Shown here: positions 30,545-39,831 of the stretch, in pieces | Numbering within the stretch: the first letter of the stretch is position 1 | How the letters are laid out: every line of letters starts with the position of its first letter | NCBI RefSeq assembly: GCF_043290135.1 | Contig: NC_134700.1 | Coordinates: 75,136,000 to 75,199,999, forward strand | From: Rhipicephalus microplus | Taxonomy: Eukaryota > Arthropoda > Arachnida > Ixodida > Ixodidae | Direction of reading: 5' to 3' | DNA: 64,000 bases | The notes under the pieces: generated by a model | What the model saw: only the letters and a program-made list of their open reading frames with translations | Databases searched by the model: none | What the model was told of the DNA's origin: nothing | Made by a program: the position numbers and the translations under genes

Positions 30545-31740
30545 CACTTGTGTGACACCCGAGCTGAGACTCAAACCATGCACAATTCAATACACTCGGA
30601 GGATGCAGGTTCCATCAGCGTGGTCGAAACATGAATATCGAAAAGAATACACACTTATGGTTTTCGCGACATTCAGATTGCGAAACTTTGCCGAACAACA
30701 ACGCTGTTCAGCAGGCACCAGTAGTAAAAGAAAAGTTATCAGTGAGACGTGAATTGTTGCCATAGCTGCAACTCTTGTGCATCGTTCTCAACCGGTCTAA
30801 CCAGTTCGCTTTGCTGGTCGGGCTTGACAGTGTTGGTGGCATGAAGAGTTCTATATTATCCACAGTAATATCGCTGCACGCTATGCACCAAAAAATTTAT
30901 GTTTTTATTTGACCTCGCTGAACGGTATGATGCAATAAATACAATGAAAGTGACTTATGGGTAGGGAAAATCAGAAACGCACGAGGGGACGTGAGGTGCA
31001 ACTCGCTCCTCATGAGTTAGCAGCTGATCGATGATTGTCACCGTCACTCTCGGTGAGTTCAAAGCCTTCGACATCCAGCGAAAAATGCTTGTACTTTAAA
31101 CGGTTTCTTTCAACATCACTGCTCAAGCAGTTGGAAGAATGCCCTTCGCCGAACGACTCCGACAACACGAACGTCGCGTCACCATCATTATTTGAGTTCA
31201 GAGAACATTCAGCCATTTCCGCCCCGAAACCCGTGAATAAGCTAGTCGCTCGCAGTGTGCTGCTATTTATCGATAAACGTGCCAAAACAAGCGACGAAGG
31301 GCTGGCTGATTTGAGATTGCTCAGTCATAGAAGAGAAAATAGTGAGCCTGTGTATTTTCCGCATACAATATTATAGAATTTATGCACTACAAAAGCACCA
31401 AAGATTGCTATATGGAAGTGAAACACGGTGAATTTCTACTGAAAAGGTGAGATGATAACATTTAGTTAACCTAAGGAAACCTTGCTAAGCTGATATGTGC
31501 ACTCTGTGGGCTACCATCAAAAGTGCGAGTTGCAACGTATTTTCTAGGAAACTTCGTGTTTCGCAAAAACGAATCACGTTTATCGTGTCATAAAGGGCCC
31601 GGTTTGTTAACTGATGCAGGAAACACGCAATGCGGTAGTATTTGTTTCTTGCAAAGGCGTTAACACTCAGGCTACCGCAGCCGAACAAGGGAGCGTCTGC
31701 CTACTGACTATGTTTGAGAGGACGCTCCCGACTTCCGCTT
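30545..31740 (-). repeat. Unnamed repeat family X, copy 1
   Basis: Reading minus, this block aligns with 44165-45540 read on +. Shared landmarks in order: a short inverted repeat GGAGCGTC...GACGCTCCC, GCACATATCAGCTTAGC, a CTTTTCAG boundary, GTATGCGGAA, a coding-like segment HFSLDVEGF...HRSAANS, CACTTCACGTCCC-like sequence, ATGCC(A/G)CCAACAC, GACCAGC(A/G)AAGCGAA and CGTTGTTGTTCG. Divergence is substantial. I cannot assign it to a known superfamily. The 91-codon frame at 31010-31285 lies within it. Confidence 0.6.
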
Positions 31741-31873
31741 AGTGGTGCGACAGCCTATAGCCATTGCGAATAGAGCTCCTCATTATTTTTCTATTTTGTA
31801 TGATATGAATCCGGCCTATTATTTGTTACTGCAGTGGTGTGGCCCCAGCGCAAGTTTGTCAGCCAGTAGGAGA

Positions 31874-32070
31874 ATGTGCGTGCTCAGTTTGGTTCTGGCA
31901 CTGTCGCTGGTAAGCGGCATTTTCTCGAATGACTGCCGCTGTGCTTGGGTCGGATACGACAAGCAGCAACGTCTTGCCATTCACCAGGGCTTACCAGCGG
32001 ACACGTCGCCAGACGCCGTCGTAGTTCCAGCGGCTTGGGCCTGCTTTCAGGACCGCATTCATAAAGAAGG
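31874..32070 (+). CDS. Candidate first exon of a secreted protein (unidentified)
   Basis: ATG 31874 opens a frame with a strong signal-peptide profile (MCVLSLVLALSLVSGIFS) followed by a Cys-containing mature part beginning NDCRCAWVGYDKQQ and ending with HKEG near 32070. At 32071 the sequence GTGAGTGA fits a 5' splice donor (AGG|GTGAGT), so this could be exon 1 of 65 codons plus two bases. I do not recognise the family. No second exon is evident: LINE-B starts within about 270 bases, so an intron would have to span the LINE nest. It could equally be a chance open frame. It is the best host-gene candidate in the left half of the window. Confidence 0.35.
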
Positions 32071-32336
32071 GTGAGTGACGGATTTTGCGTACTCCATGCA
32101 TGCATAGAGGGTGTTCTTTAGGACAACACGCACTGTTTATGAAACCTATATGGAAGTCAGGAATATATTCGGCGCACGACGTCAGCCTCAAAAAAGACAT
32201 ACTTTGCCACGCATGAGGTTGTGTTGAAGGAAATGGTGACCGAAAACTGGTTATTTATTTTCTGATTATTAACTCAATGAAAATAGTTTCTAAAAATACT
32301 TATAGCATTTGTATATATAGCTCAGCGATCTTTAAA

Positions 32337-33200
32337 CACGTGTAGGGGTCTCATCTCGGAAGTAGATTTCCTGAACCTGAGCGACGTGGAGCTCCTTAAC
32401 AGTTTCCAAGATGAAAATGTAGTAAAGGTCCAACGAATACTGATCAGATGAGAAAACGAACAAATCCTAACAAAACACATAGTCCTAACTTTTGACACAA
32501 GCACACTTCGTAGTTCCCTACAAGCAGGATACCTGACAATAAATGTCAGACCATACATACCAAACCGGAGGCGCTGCTTCAAGTGCCAGAGGTTCGGGAG
32601 GTGAAGAAACCTGTACCAACTGCAGCACCAACGTCCGCAAGTCAGAGGAATGTCAGGAATCTCCCCACTGCCTGGACTGCGAAGGCGATCACCCGGCGTA
32701 TTCAAGATCGCTTTTTTTGGTGGAAAAAAGAAAACAGAATAGTTGCTCTTAGAGTCAAAGAAAAACTAACCTTTTTTTTGAAGCGAGGAAGAGGCTCGCA
32801 CTCTTACCTAAGAAAAGCTATGCCAGCGCAGTGTGGCAGGGGGCCGCACCGCAATGGCTTCAGGAGCCTACGGGGATTGTGGTCAGTGGTTCCGTAGCAG
32901 CTCCACCTGCCCCCTGGGTGGTAGCAGCCAGTGCTGCTCCGCCATCGACATCGAGGGTGGCCCTACCTGCTTCGGTTGCGCAGGGTCCGCGACTCAGTCG
33001 CACACCAAAGCCCAAAACGCGCGTTTCAAGGCCCGGCTCTCGATCCTCCAGCGCCTCCGAGAAGGCGATGGAGGTCGACCCGAAAACCTCGGTATCGTCG
33101 ACACCAAAAGACCAGTGCTCTCTCGAGAGCTGGTCTTGAAGCACTGGTCTTAAAAGACCCCAATAATGCTGCAACCCAAGGAATAACCTACGAGGTTATC
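32337..33200 (+). pseudogene. LINE-B ORF1 (gag-like, multiple zinc knuckles)
   Basis: Translated + fragments read LTKHIVLTFDTSTLRSSLQAGY, then INVRPYIPNRRRCFKCQRFG, CTNC and CLDCEGDHPAYSRS: a series of CCHC knuckles typical of jockey/I-type LINE ORF1. Further on come SYASAVWQGAAPQW and a Ser/Pro/Ala-rich C-terminus ending near 33140. Several stops and shifts in frame. ORF1 would bind element RNA. The related LINE-F ORF1 is at 26.0-26.9 kb. Start position is approximate. Confidence 0.7.
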
Positions 33201-33296
33201 GCTCTTTACGAACCTAGTTTTTACCATGTGTCATAGCATAATTTTAACGATCAATCTACCTTATTAGTACTACATTTGCTTCCTTTTAATTCCATC

Positions 33297-33508
33297 ATGG
33301 CTTTTATTATTAATTCGAACGTCAGAGGCCCACTTCAAAAGTTAGGTGACATTAAAGACATTTTTAACAAGTTTTAGCCGATAGCATTTTGCCTCCAGGA
33401 AACAAACCCGGGTGCAAAGCACACTCGTATACTAAAAGGTTATAAATTTGTTGGTAAGGACCGGCAGCATTGTAGCCATTTATCGCGAGTCGCTGCAATT
33501 GTAATTGG
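33297..33508 (+). pseudogene. LINE-B ORF2 endonuclease, 5' part (before nested insertion)
   Basis: ATG 33297 opens MAFIINSNVRGPLQKLGD, and after a TAG continues IAFCLQETNPGAKHTRILKGY: the N-terminus of an apurinic-type endonuclease, with catalytic-region Asn (NVRG) and Glu (LQE). At about 33508 the frame is broken by the 2A-type LINE and resumes at 38527 with IPLNTLLEAVEV. Confidence 0.75.
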
Positions 33509-33509
33509 G

Positions 33510-34459
33510 GGCACGACACCGGTTGGCGCAAAATGTTCACGCCGCTGCTCACCTTCCAGATCGTGGCCTGTTGGGTTGCAGACACCGTTGGCCTGGGCGA
33601 CTGCGCTTGGTCACCACCCGGTGACCTACCCGTGCCCATAGCGCCCTCAAGCCATCTGGATCAACCACGGATTTCGTCACCAATCGTCAGCCCGCTGATA
33701 CCAGCCCGCGCCTGCAGCTACGCCTGGCAACGCTTCTCATCGTCGACGTCACCAACCACGTGGGGCCAATGCGGCCTACATAATCTTCACAACATCACCA
33801 AAAGCTCGGGGCACGACACCGGTTGGCGCAAAATGTTCACGCCGCTGCTCACCTTCCAGATCGTGGCCTGTTGGGTTGCAGACACCGTTGGCCTGGGCGA
33901 CTGCGCTTGGTCACCACCCGGTGACCTACCCGTGCCCATAGCGCCCTCAAGCCATCTGGATCAACCACGGATTTCGTCACCAATCGTCAGCCCGCTGATA
34001 CCAGCCCGCGCCTGCAGCTACGCCTGGCAACGCTTCTCATCGTCGACGTCACCAACCACGTGGGGCCAATGCGGCCTACATAATCTTCACAACATCACCA
34101 AAAGCTCGGGGCACGACACCGGTTGGCGCAAAATGTTCACGCCGCTGCTCACCTTCCAGATCGTGGCCTGTTGGGTTGCAGACACCGTTGGCCTGGGCGA
34201 CTGCGCTTGGTCACCACCCGGTGACCTACCCGTGCCCATAGCGCCCTCAAGCCATCTGGATCAACCACGGATTTCGTCACCAATCGTCAGCCCGCTGATA
34301 CCAGCCCACGCCTGCAGCTACGCCTGGCAACGCTTCTCATCGTCGACGTCACCAACCACGTGGGGCCAATGCGGCCTACATAATCTTCACAACATCACCA
34401 AAAGCTCGGGGCACGACACCGGTTGGCGCAAAATGTTCACGCCGCTGCTCACCTTCCAG
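33510..34459 (+). repeat. Three and one-sixth 300-bp tandem monomers at the 5' end of the 2A-type LINE
   Basis: GGCACGACACCGGTTGGCGC recurs at about 33510, 33810, 34110 and 34410, a period of exactly 300. The three full copies are nearly identical (one G/A change near 34308); the fourth stops after CACCTTCCAG (34459). The monomer is GC- and CpG-rich compared with the LINE body. It contains no stop in the ORF1 frame, so ORF1 reads through at 100 residues per unit. By analogy with mouse L1, tandem 5' monomers of a LINE may act as promoters. Confidence 0.9.
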
Positions 34460-35386
34460 GTTGGTTACCTTACCCATTCTAAACAATACTATACCAATAA
34501 CTACTTCCTTGTCACGGTGTCGTGCCCCTACGACTTGAAATTGCGCAACTGGCTATGTACTTGTTACAATGTGTTCACCCTACAATTGTTGTCACAGTTG
34601 ATACTCTTACTATCAGGGGATGTGGAACTAAACCCCGGTCCAACTAAAGCACAGATAGAACCTCTATCAGACGCTATCAATAAGATCGAGCAAACCGTTT
34701 TAACCATTCGTGAAGATATTAATCAGCTCAAGGCAGTACAAACTAACCATGAAACAGTTCTCTCAGCACTAACAAACCGAATCTCAGCGCTAGAAACAGT
34801 CCAAATCGAACTCTCATCGGGCGCCGTACCCGATGACGCCGCCAAAATCAAACATGAAATTGAAACGCTAAAAGCTGCTAACACCGACGCTAGTAATCGA
34901 CTGCGCCGCAATAACCTTCTCTTTTTAGGTATTGAGGACTCTGTTAAAGAAACTTGGGAAGAATCAGAGCTTAACGTCATAAACTTTTGTTCCGCCCAAC
35001 TAGATATTACGCTCGAACCAAGAGCCATAGAACGTGCTCATCGGATCGGAAAATTTGCCCCAGACAAGAATAGGCCAATCATGATAAAGCTCGCTCACTT
35101 TAAAACAAAAGAAAAGATTTTGAGCTGCGGAATTAAGCTCAAAGATACGACCTTCGCCGTAAGAGAAGACTTTGCAGCAGCCACTCGCCTTGCACGCTCT
35201 AAATTACTCAAATTCATTCGGCCACAAAAGTGTGCATTTAAGCTGAGGGTTGACAAACTTATTGTTGGAAATAAATCATACTTCTATGACGCGAAAACTG
35301 ATAAAGTCACAGAACTTCGGAACTCACCTGTCATTACATTTGAAAACAGCGCATCATCGGAAGCCACCTCTGTTGGCAGAACATGA
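33533..35386 (+). CDS. 2A-type LINE ORF1 protein (2A-like peptide, coiled coil, L1-ORF1p-like)
   Basis: The full open frame is 617 codons, but the first 300 residues are three exact-length translations of the 5' monomer. ATGs at 33533, 33833, 34133 and 34433 are equivalent, and the last gives a more normal 317-residue product. After a hydrophobic stretch (LQLLSQLILLLSG) comes DVELNPGP (34619-34642), the 2A consensus D-x-E-x-N-P-G-P that makes ribosomes skip a bond. Downstream there is a coiled coil (INKIEQTVLTIREDINQLK) and an L1-ORF1p-like core (RRNNLLFLGIED; AIERAHRIGKF; KTKEKILSCGIKL). It should bind LINE RNA; the 2A would release the N-terminal part. ORF2 follows 45 bases downstream in the same frame. 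Confidence 0.88.
   Translation: MFTPLLTFQIVACWVADTVGLGDCAWSPPGDLPVPIAPSSHLDQPRISSPIVSPLIPARACSYAWQRFSSSTSPTTWGQCGLHNLHNITKSSGHDTGWRKMFTPLLTFQIVACWVADTVGLGDCAWSPPGDLPVPIAPSSHLDQPRISSPIVSPLIPARACSYAWQRFSSSTSPTTWGQCGLHNLHNITKSSGHDTGWRKMFTPLLTFQIVACWVADTVGLGDCAWSPPGDLPVPIAPSSHLDQPRISSPIVSPLIPAHACSYAWQRFSSSTSPTTWGQCGLHNLHNITKSSGHDTGWRKMFTPLLTFQVGYLTHSKQYYTNNYFLVTVSCPYDLKLRNWLCTCYNVFTLQLLSQLILLLSGDVELNPGPTKAQIEPLSDAINKIEQTVLTIREDINQLKAVQTNHETVLSALTNRISALETVQIELSSGAVPDDAAKIKHEIETLKAANTDASNRLRRNNLLFLGIEDSVKETWEESELNVINFCSAQLDITLEPRAIERAHRIGKFAPDKNRPIMIKLAHFKTKEKILSCGIKLKDTTFAVREDFAAATRLARSKLLKFIRPQKCAFKLRVDKLIVGNKSYFYDAKTDKVTELRNSPVITFENSASSEATSVGRT
34589..34642 (+). other. 2A-like ribosome-skipping sequence
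   Basis: Encodes the hydrophobic lead LLSQLILLLSG followed by DVELNPG|P. The eight-residue core matches the known 2A consensus in full. Skipping between Gly and Pro is known for this motif in viral and some LINE proteins; activity here is inferred. Confidence 0.85.
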
Positions 35387-35431
35387 CGGGTTTGCAATCA
35401 TTCCGCCTCGTGTAACACGTGTATCCGTCCT

Positions 35432-38227
35432 ATGGCATTTCTAAACATAAACATTGCATTTACTAACATACGAAGCATAATTCCTAAACGCGACGAACTT
35501 TGCAGTTTCATAAATGATATCAGTGCTGACATGGTGATACTAACTGAAACATGGTTGCATGATGACGTCACAGATACGGAAGTGTTTCCATCCAATTTAA
35601 ATTTTACAATTTTTCGCCGGGATCGCAAAAGTAAGAAAGGAGGTGGCGTGCTCATAGCTATTAAAAACACTCTAGCATCCTCACTTATTTTCCATGACGA
35701 TAAAATAGAATTAATCTGGGTTCTTGTCTCCAACGGAGCCTCGAAATTTGTTTTTGGCGTCTGCTATAGGCCGCCAGACAGCCACCCCGACTTCTGCGAC
35801 CTACTTCATCAATCCCTCCACACCATTACAAATAAACATTCTAATGCACCTATATTTTTGTTTGGGGACTTCAATTATCCTTCAATCAGTTGGTCGTTGC
35901 TTTCAGCGTCGAATGGGACATCATCTAAAGAGCAACAATTTTTAAACACTGCCCTTGATTTTAACCTTCACCAGGCTATTACGTGCCCTACCAGGGGCAA
36001 TAACATACTAGACCTCCTGCTAACTTCGAGCCCTGACGACATAAAAACCATTAATACGCTCCCTGGTCTTAGTGACCACAACCTAATCCATATTTGCATC
36101 GCCTCCCCGCTTAAAAAGAAATCACCCACACGGAAGGTAATCACGGATTACAAGAGAGCAAATTTTGATGCGATTAATCACGAACTCGCCAACTTCTTAG
36201 AAAACTTTAGGAATACGCACCTAAAACGAAGTGTCAACTGTAACTGGGAACTTTTTAAGACTACAATGTTTAACCTCAAAAACAAATACATTCCTTCTAC
36301 CCTCATTAAATCAGATTCAAACTGCCAATGGTTTAACAAACAGCTAAAATTACTCTGTAACCGAAAGAAACGCTTGTACAGAACGGCCCGCCTAAGCCAA
36401 AGTTCAACTGCGTGGGAGCGCTACCGCGCGTGCGCTAATCAGTACTTAACCGAACTAAAAGCTGCAAAAATCAAATTCTTTTCCCATGACCTACTATCAA
36501 TTCTTCAATCAAATGCCAGCAAATTTTGGCGCATGCTGTCCCCCAAGTCACAATCTAATCGAATAAGCCTCACTAACGCTGACGGAGAACCAATACACGC
36601 TGACCAGTGCGCTTCTGCTTTAAATGACCACTTTACGTCTGTGTTTTCCTCTGCCAACACCACTGATACCGTAACACTGCCCGAATCTGCAGCTGTAGCG
36701 ATGCCAGAAATTGAAATTACCCCAGAAGGAATATTCCTACTCATTAACAATCTTAAAGTTTCATCCTCGGCGGGCTGCGACAGTATTAACAGTAAATTAC
36801 TAAAAAATACCGTTTCTGTCTCAAGCCAAATACTTTGCCTAATCTTCACACAATCATTACAAACAGGAAACGTCCCAGACGATTGGAAGAAAGCTCAGGT
36901 TATTCCCATCTTTAAATCAGGCAACCGCGCAATCCCAGCTAACTACCGACCTATTTCCCTAACCAGCATCCCATATAAAATGCTCGAACATATTATAGCT
37001 TCAAACCTAATGACATATCTGGAATCCATCAAATTTTTCTTCGATCACCAACATGGTTTCCGGAAACAACTATCATGCGAAACACAACTGGCCGAATTCA
37101 CACATGATATTCTTCACTTCATGGATGAAAATCTTCAAACTGACGCCATATTTTTAGATTTCTCTAAAGCATTCGACCGTGTTCCTCATAACCTCTTACT
37201 CTCTAAACTATGCAACCTTGGAATCCCTCCCAACATAATTTTCTGGATAGAAAATTTTCTAAAAAACCGTAAGCAGTTCACCAGCGCTAATGACCACGAC
37301 TCACCTCTTTCCGACGTAACGTCCGGCGTCCCCCAAGGTGCCTGTCTCTCCCCGCTCCTTTTTCTAATATACATAAATGACTTACCCACCAATGTGCTAA
37401 CCAAATTAAGACTTTTTGCCGATGACTGCGTTTTATACTCTCCAATCTGTACACCAGACGACAGCATTAAACTTCAACATGATTTAAATTTAATTGTAAC
37501 TTGGTGTGATAAGTCACTAATGCCGTTAAACCTAACTAAGTGTAAAATTATGTCATTCACCCGCAAAAAGAGCCCAGAAAAATTTACCTATAGCATAAAG
37601 TCTGTTCCCATTAGCCCTACCCTATCATACAAATACCTCGGAGTGCATCTGTCATCGTCGCTATCCTGGTCAACCCATATTCAAATAATCTGTTCAGAAG
37701 CTTCACGCACTCTCGGATACCTGCGCCGCAACCTAAAATTAGCCTCACCAGACATTAAAAAATTAGCTTATGAAACGTACGTCCGACCGAAACTAGAATA
37801 TGCTTGCTCAATTTGGCAACCCTCACAAACATATCTAACTAACGATTTAGAAAGGATTCAGAACCGCGCTGCCCGTTTTATTTACTCCCAATACTCTAAC
37901 GATATCAGCGTTACTGCACTAAAAGAATCATTGAAACTGCCGTCCCTCGAATCTCGTCGTATCATTTCTCGATTGTGTCTGATGCATGCTTTCTATTATC
38001 ACCCTCAATCACGGCACGTCCTCCTTCAACCATCACACAGAACTTCATCCCGCATAAACCACAGTCACCCTATCGCACCAATAAATGGACACACTTCTGC
38101 AATGATTACTTCCTTCTTTCCCAATGGGATAACACTGTGGAATAAACTACCTGATAATATAGTCACGTGTAATAACCGCCAAATTTTCCGCAGTAAGCTA
38201 AATTGTCACATGTCGCAATCTAACTGA
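35432..38227 (+). CDS. 2A-type LINE ORF2 (endonuclease-reverse transcriptase), intact
   Basis: 931 codons, uninterrupted. Apurinic-type endonuclease at the N-terminus: NIRSIIPKRDEL, LTETWLHDD, GGGVLIAIK, CYRPPD, FLFGDFNYP and LPGLSDHNLI. RT: VIPIFKSGNRAIPANYRPIS, motif A FLDFSKAFDRVPH, motif B GVPQGACLSPLLFLIYINDL, catalytic LFADDCVLYS (FADD near residue 663), then CKIMSFTRK and YKYLGVHLSSSLSW. The C-terminus has RIQNRAARFIY and GITLWNKLPDNIV. No RNase H. This layout and the 3' pentamer tail fit the CR1/L2 group. It would nick target DNA and copy its RNA in the nucleus. Intact motifs and a nested position inside an old LINE mark a young insertion. Confidence 0.93.
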   Translation: MAFLNINIAFTNIRSIIPKRDELCSFINDISADMVILTETWLHDDVTDTEVFPSNLNFTIFRRDRKSKKGGGVLIAIKNTLASSLIFHDDKIELIWVLVSNGASKFVFGVCYRPPDSHPDFCDLLHQSLHTITNKHSNAPIFLFGDFNYPSISWSLLSASNGTSSKEQQFLNTALDFNLHQAITCPTRGNNILDLLLTSSPDDIKTINTLPGLSDHNLIHICIASPLKKKSPTRKVITDYKRANFDAINHELANFLENFRNTHLKRSVNCNWELFKTTMFNLKNKYIPSTLIKSDSNCQWFNKQLKLLCNRKKRLYRTARLSQSSTAWERYRACANQYLTELKAAKIKFFSHDLLSILQSNASKFWRMLSPKSQSNRISLTNADGEPIHADQCASALNDHFTSVFSSANTTDTVTLPESAAVAMPEIEITPEGIFLLINNLKVSSSAGCDSINSKLLKNTVSVSSQILCLIFTQSLQTGNVPDDWKKAQVIPIFKSGNRAIPANYRPISLTSIPYKMLEHIIASNLMTYLESIKFFFDHQHGFRKQLSCETQLAEFTHDILHFMDENLQTDAIFLDFSKAFDRVPHNLLLSKLCNLGIPPNIIFWIENFLKNRKQFTSANDHDSPLSDVTSGVPQGACLSPLLFLIYINDLPTNVLTKLRLFADDCVLYSPICTPDDSIKLQHDLNLIVTWCDKSLMPLNLTKCKIMSFTRKKSPEKFTYSIKSVPISPTLSYKYLGVHLSSSLSWSTHIQIICSEASRTLGYLRRNLKLASPDIKKLAYETYVRPKLEYACSIWQPSQTYLTNDLERIQNRAARFIYSQYSNDISVTALKESLKLPSLESRRIISRLCLMHAFYYHPQSRHVLLQPSHRTSSRINHSHPIAPINGHTSAMITSFFPNGITLWNKLPDNIVTCNNRQIFRSKLNCHMSQSN

Positions 38228-38526
38228 ATGTGCTGTTTTCCCTGCCAATGTTTAAATACTTTTTTTTTAACTAATGTATAAACTGTCGTCACTTTTCTCT
38301 GGAAGCTTACCTTTGTACCATTACTTTTTTATTTGCATTTGGTAATATTGGCGTTTTACTTTGCATATTGTACCTTTTTTTTTCTTTGTTCTTTGAATGT
38401 TTACGTTTTGGAACCCTTCGAGTTTTGTTGAGTTGTTCGACATACCTTGTACGCCGCCCCCCCTTATGTAATGCCTCCGGGCCTTTAAGGTGGAAATAAA
38501 TGAAATGAAATGAAATGAAATGAAAA
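38228..38526 (+). repeat. 3' UTR and (AAATG)n tail of the 2A-type LINE
   Basis: About 250 bases of AT-rich UTR followed by GGAAATAAATG and four to five AAATG repeats to about 38525. Short tandem 3' tails of this kind are usual in CR1/L2 elements. LINE-B sequence resumes directly after it. Confidence 0.8.
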
Positions 38527-39831
38527 AGCGACATTCCCCCCCCCCTCCCGAGCAATCCCATTAAACACCCTTCTCGAGGCTGTGGAAGTCAGCAATATTG
38601 CCCACAAAACCATATCCATCTGCTCTATCTACATTCTCCCAAAACTGACACTACAAGAACTTGAGGACTTGACCGCCAAACCTCTAGAACCGTTTGTTGT
38701 CGTAAGAGATCTTAACGCCCGTAGTACGTTGTGGGGCTGTGACAAAACGTACGAAAAAGGGCAACTTCTCAAATATTTTATTTTATGGAAGGATACTTGT
38801 CTTTTAAACTATGGCACACCAACATACTTATCACCAAGCTCAGGGAAGTTCAGTTGCCTCAATGTAGCATTCTGTTCACCATCTGTTTTTAATGACTTTA
38901 GGTGGGAAGTCCTCGACTCTTCATAAGGCAGTGATCATCTACCTGCAATCATCAAACTGTCATCCTCACTACCAACTATCACCTCTAAACCATGCCGCTG
39001 GCTAATCCATCTTTCGGAAGGATCGCTATTTTCAGAAAAACACGAAACTTGAGAACATCATATCGCCAGATGTCACCATCCATGACATTAATCGCAAAAT
39101 TACAGAGATTATAATTGCAGTCACAGAAAAGTCAATACCACCATCGTCAACTCATGTTTGATAAACGAGAAATGCCTGGTGGGTAAACGAATGCACCGAA
39201 GCAACGAAACTGCAATACAAGGATGGGGGCATCCTAAGGAGACACCCCACGTACAGTAACCTCGTGAACTTCAAGCATGCCAGAGGAAAAGCGCGATATA
39301 TCCGTAGGCAAGCCGAAAAAAAACATCATGGCACGATTACATAACTTCTATAAATACCACTCGCTCGTCGAAACGATTTTGGGACCAATTGAAAAATTCA
39401 GAGGAGACTACTCAGCCTACACAATACCCATTGTGACAAGCCCAGACATCGAGACAACAACTTAAGAACAAGCCGATTTATTAGGGGAACATTTCTACAA
39501 CATTTCCAGTTCAGCCAACTACACTGATACTATCCTCAAACACAAAGAAACTGCATAGAAGCAGAAACTACCGCTCACAGGGGCTTCACATGAAGCTTAC
39601 AACCAACTTTTAACACTACAGGAACTAAACATGGTACTCTCACATGGTAAAATAATGGCAGTAGGCCCCGACAACATACACTTCTCTATGCTGGCACACC
39701 TGTCCGAATTATGTCCAAACGCTTTACTCACATTTTTCAACATGGTATGGCAATCTGGCTCTATGCCATGACAATGAAAAACTGCCATAGTTGTCCCATA
39801 TCTGAAAGCTGGGAAACCCCTAACCCCTGCT
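38527..39831 (+). pseudogene. LINE-B ORF2 middle part (endonuclease to early RT)
   Basis: Resumes the endonuclease with IPLNTLLEAVEV, ISICSIYILPK, VVRDLNARSTLWGC and YLSPSSG, then (near 38930) GSDHLPAIIKL. Later frames give AWWVNECTEATKLQY, FKHARGKARYIRRQAEKK and the RT N-terminal region NMVLSHGKIMAVGPDNIHFSML, then TAIVVPYLKAGKPL at about 39828. Many stops and frameshifts. The sequence then changes to LINE-C; the continuation of RT (YRPIALTGF) is at 42593. Confidence 0.75.

Noticed and set aside
33533..34432. Three 100-residue repeats read as a repeat-protein gene
   Set aside because: They are translations of the LINE 5' monomers; the repeat is a DNA-level tandem with near-identical bases, and the mature ORF1 can start at 34433.
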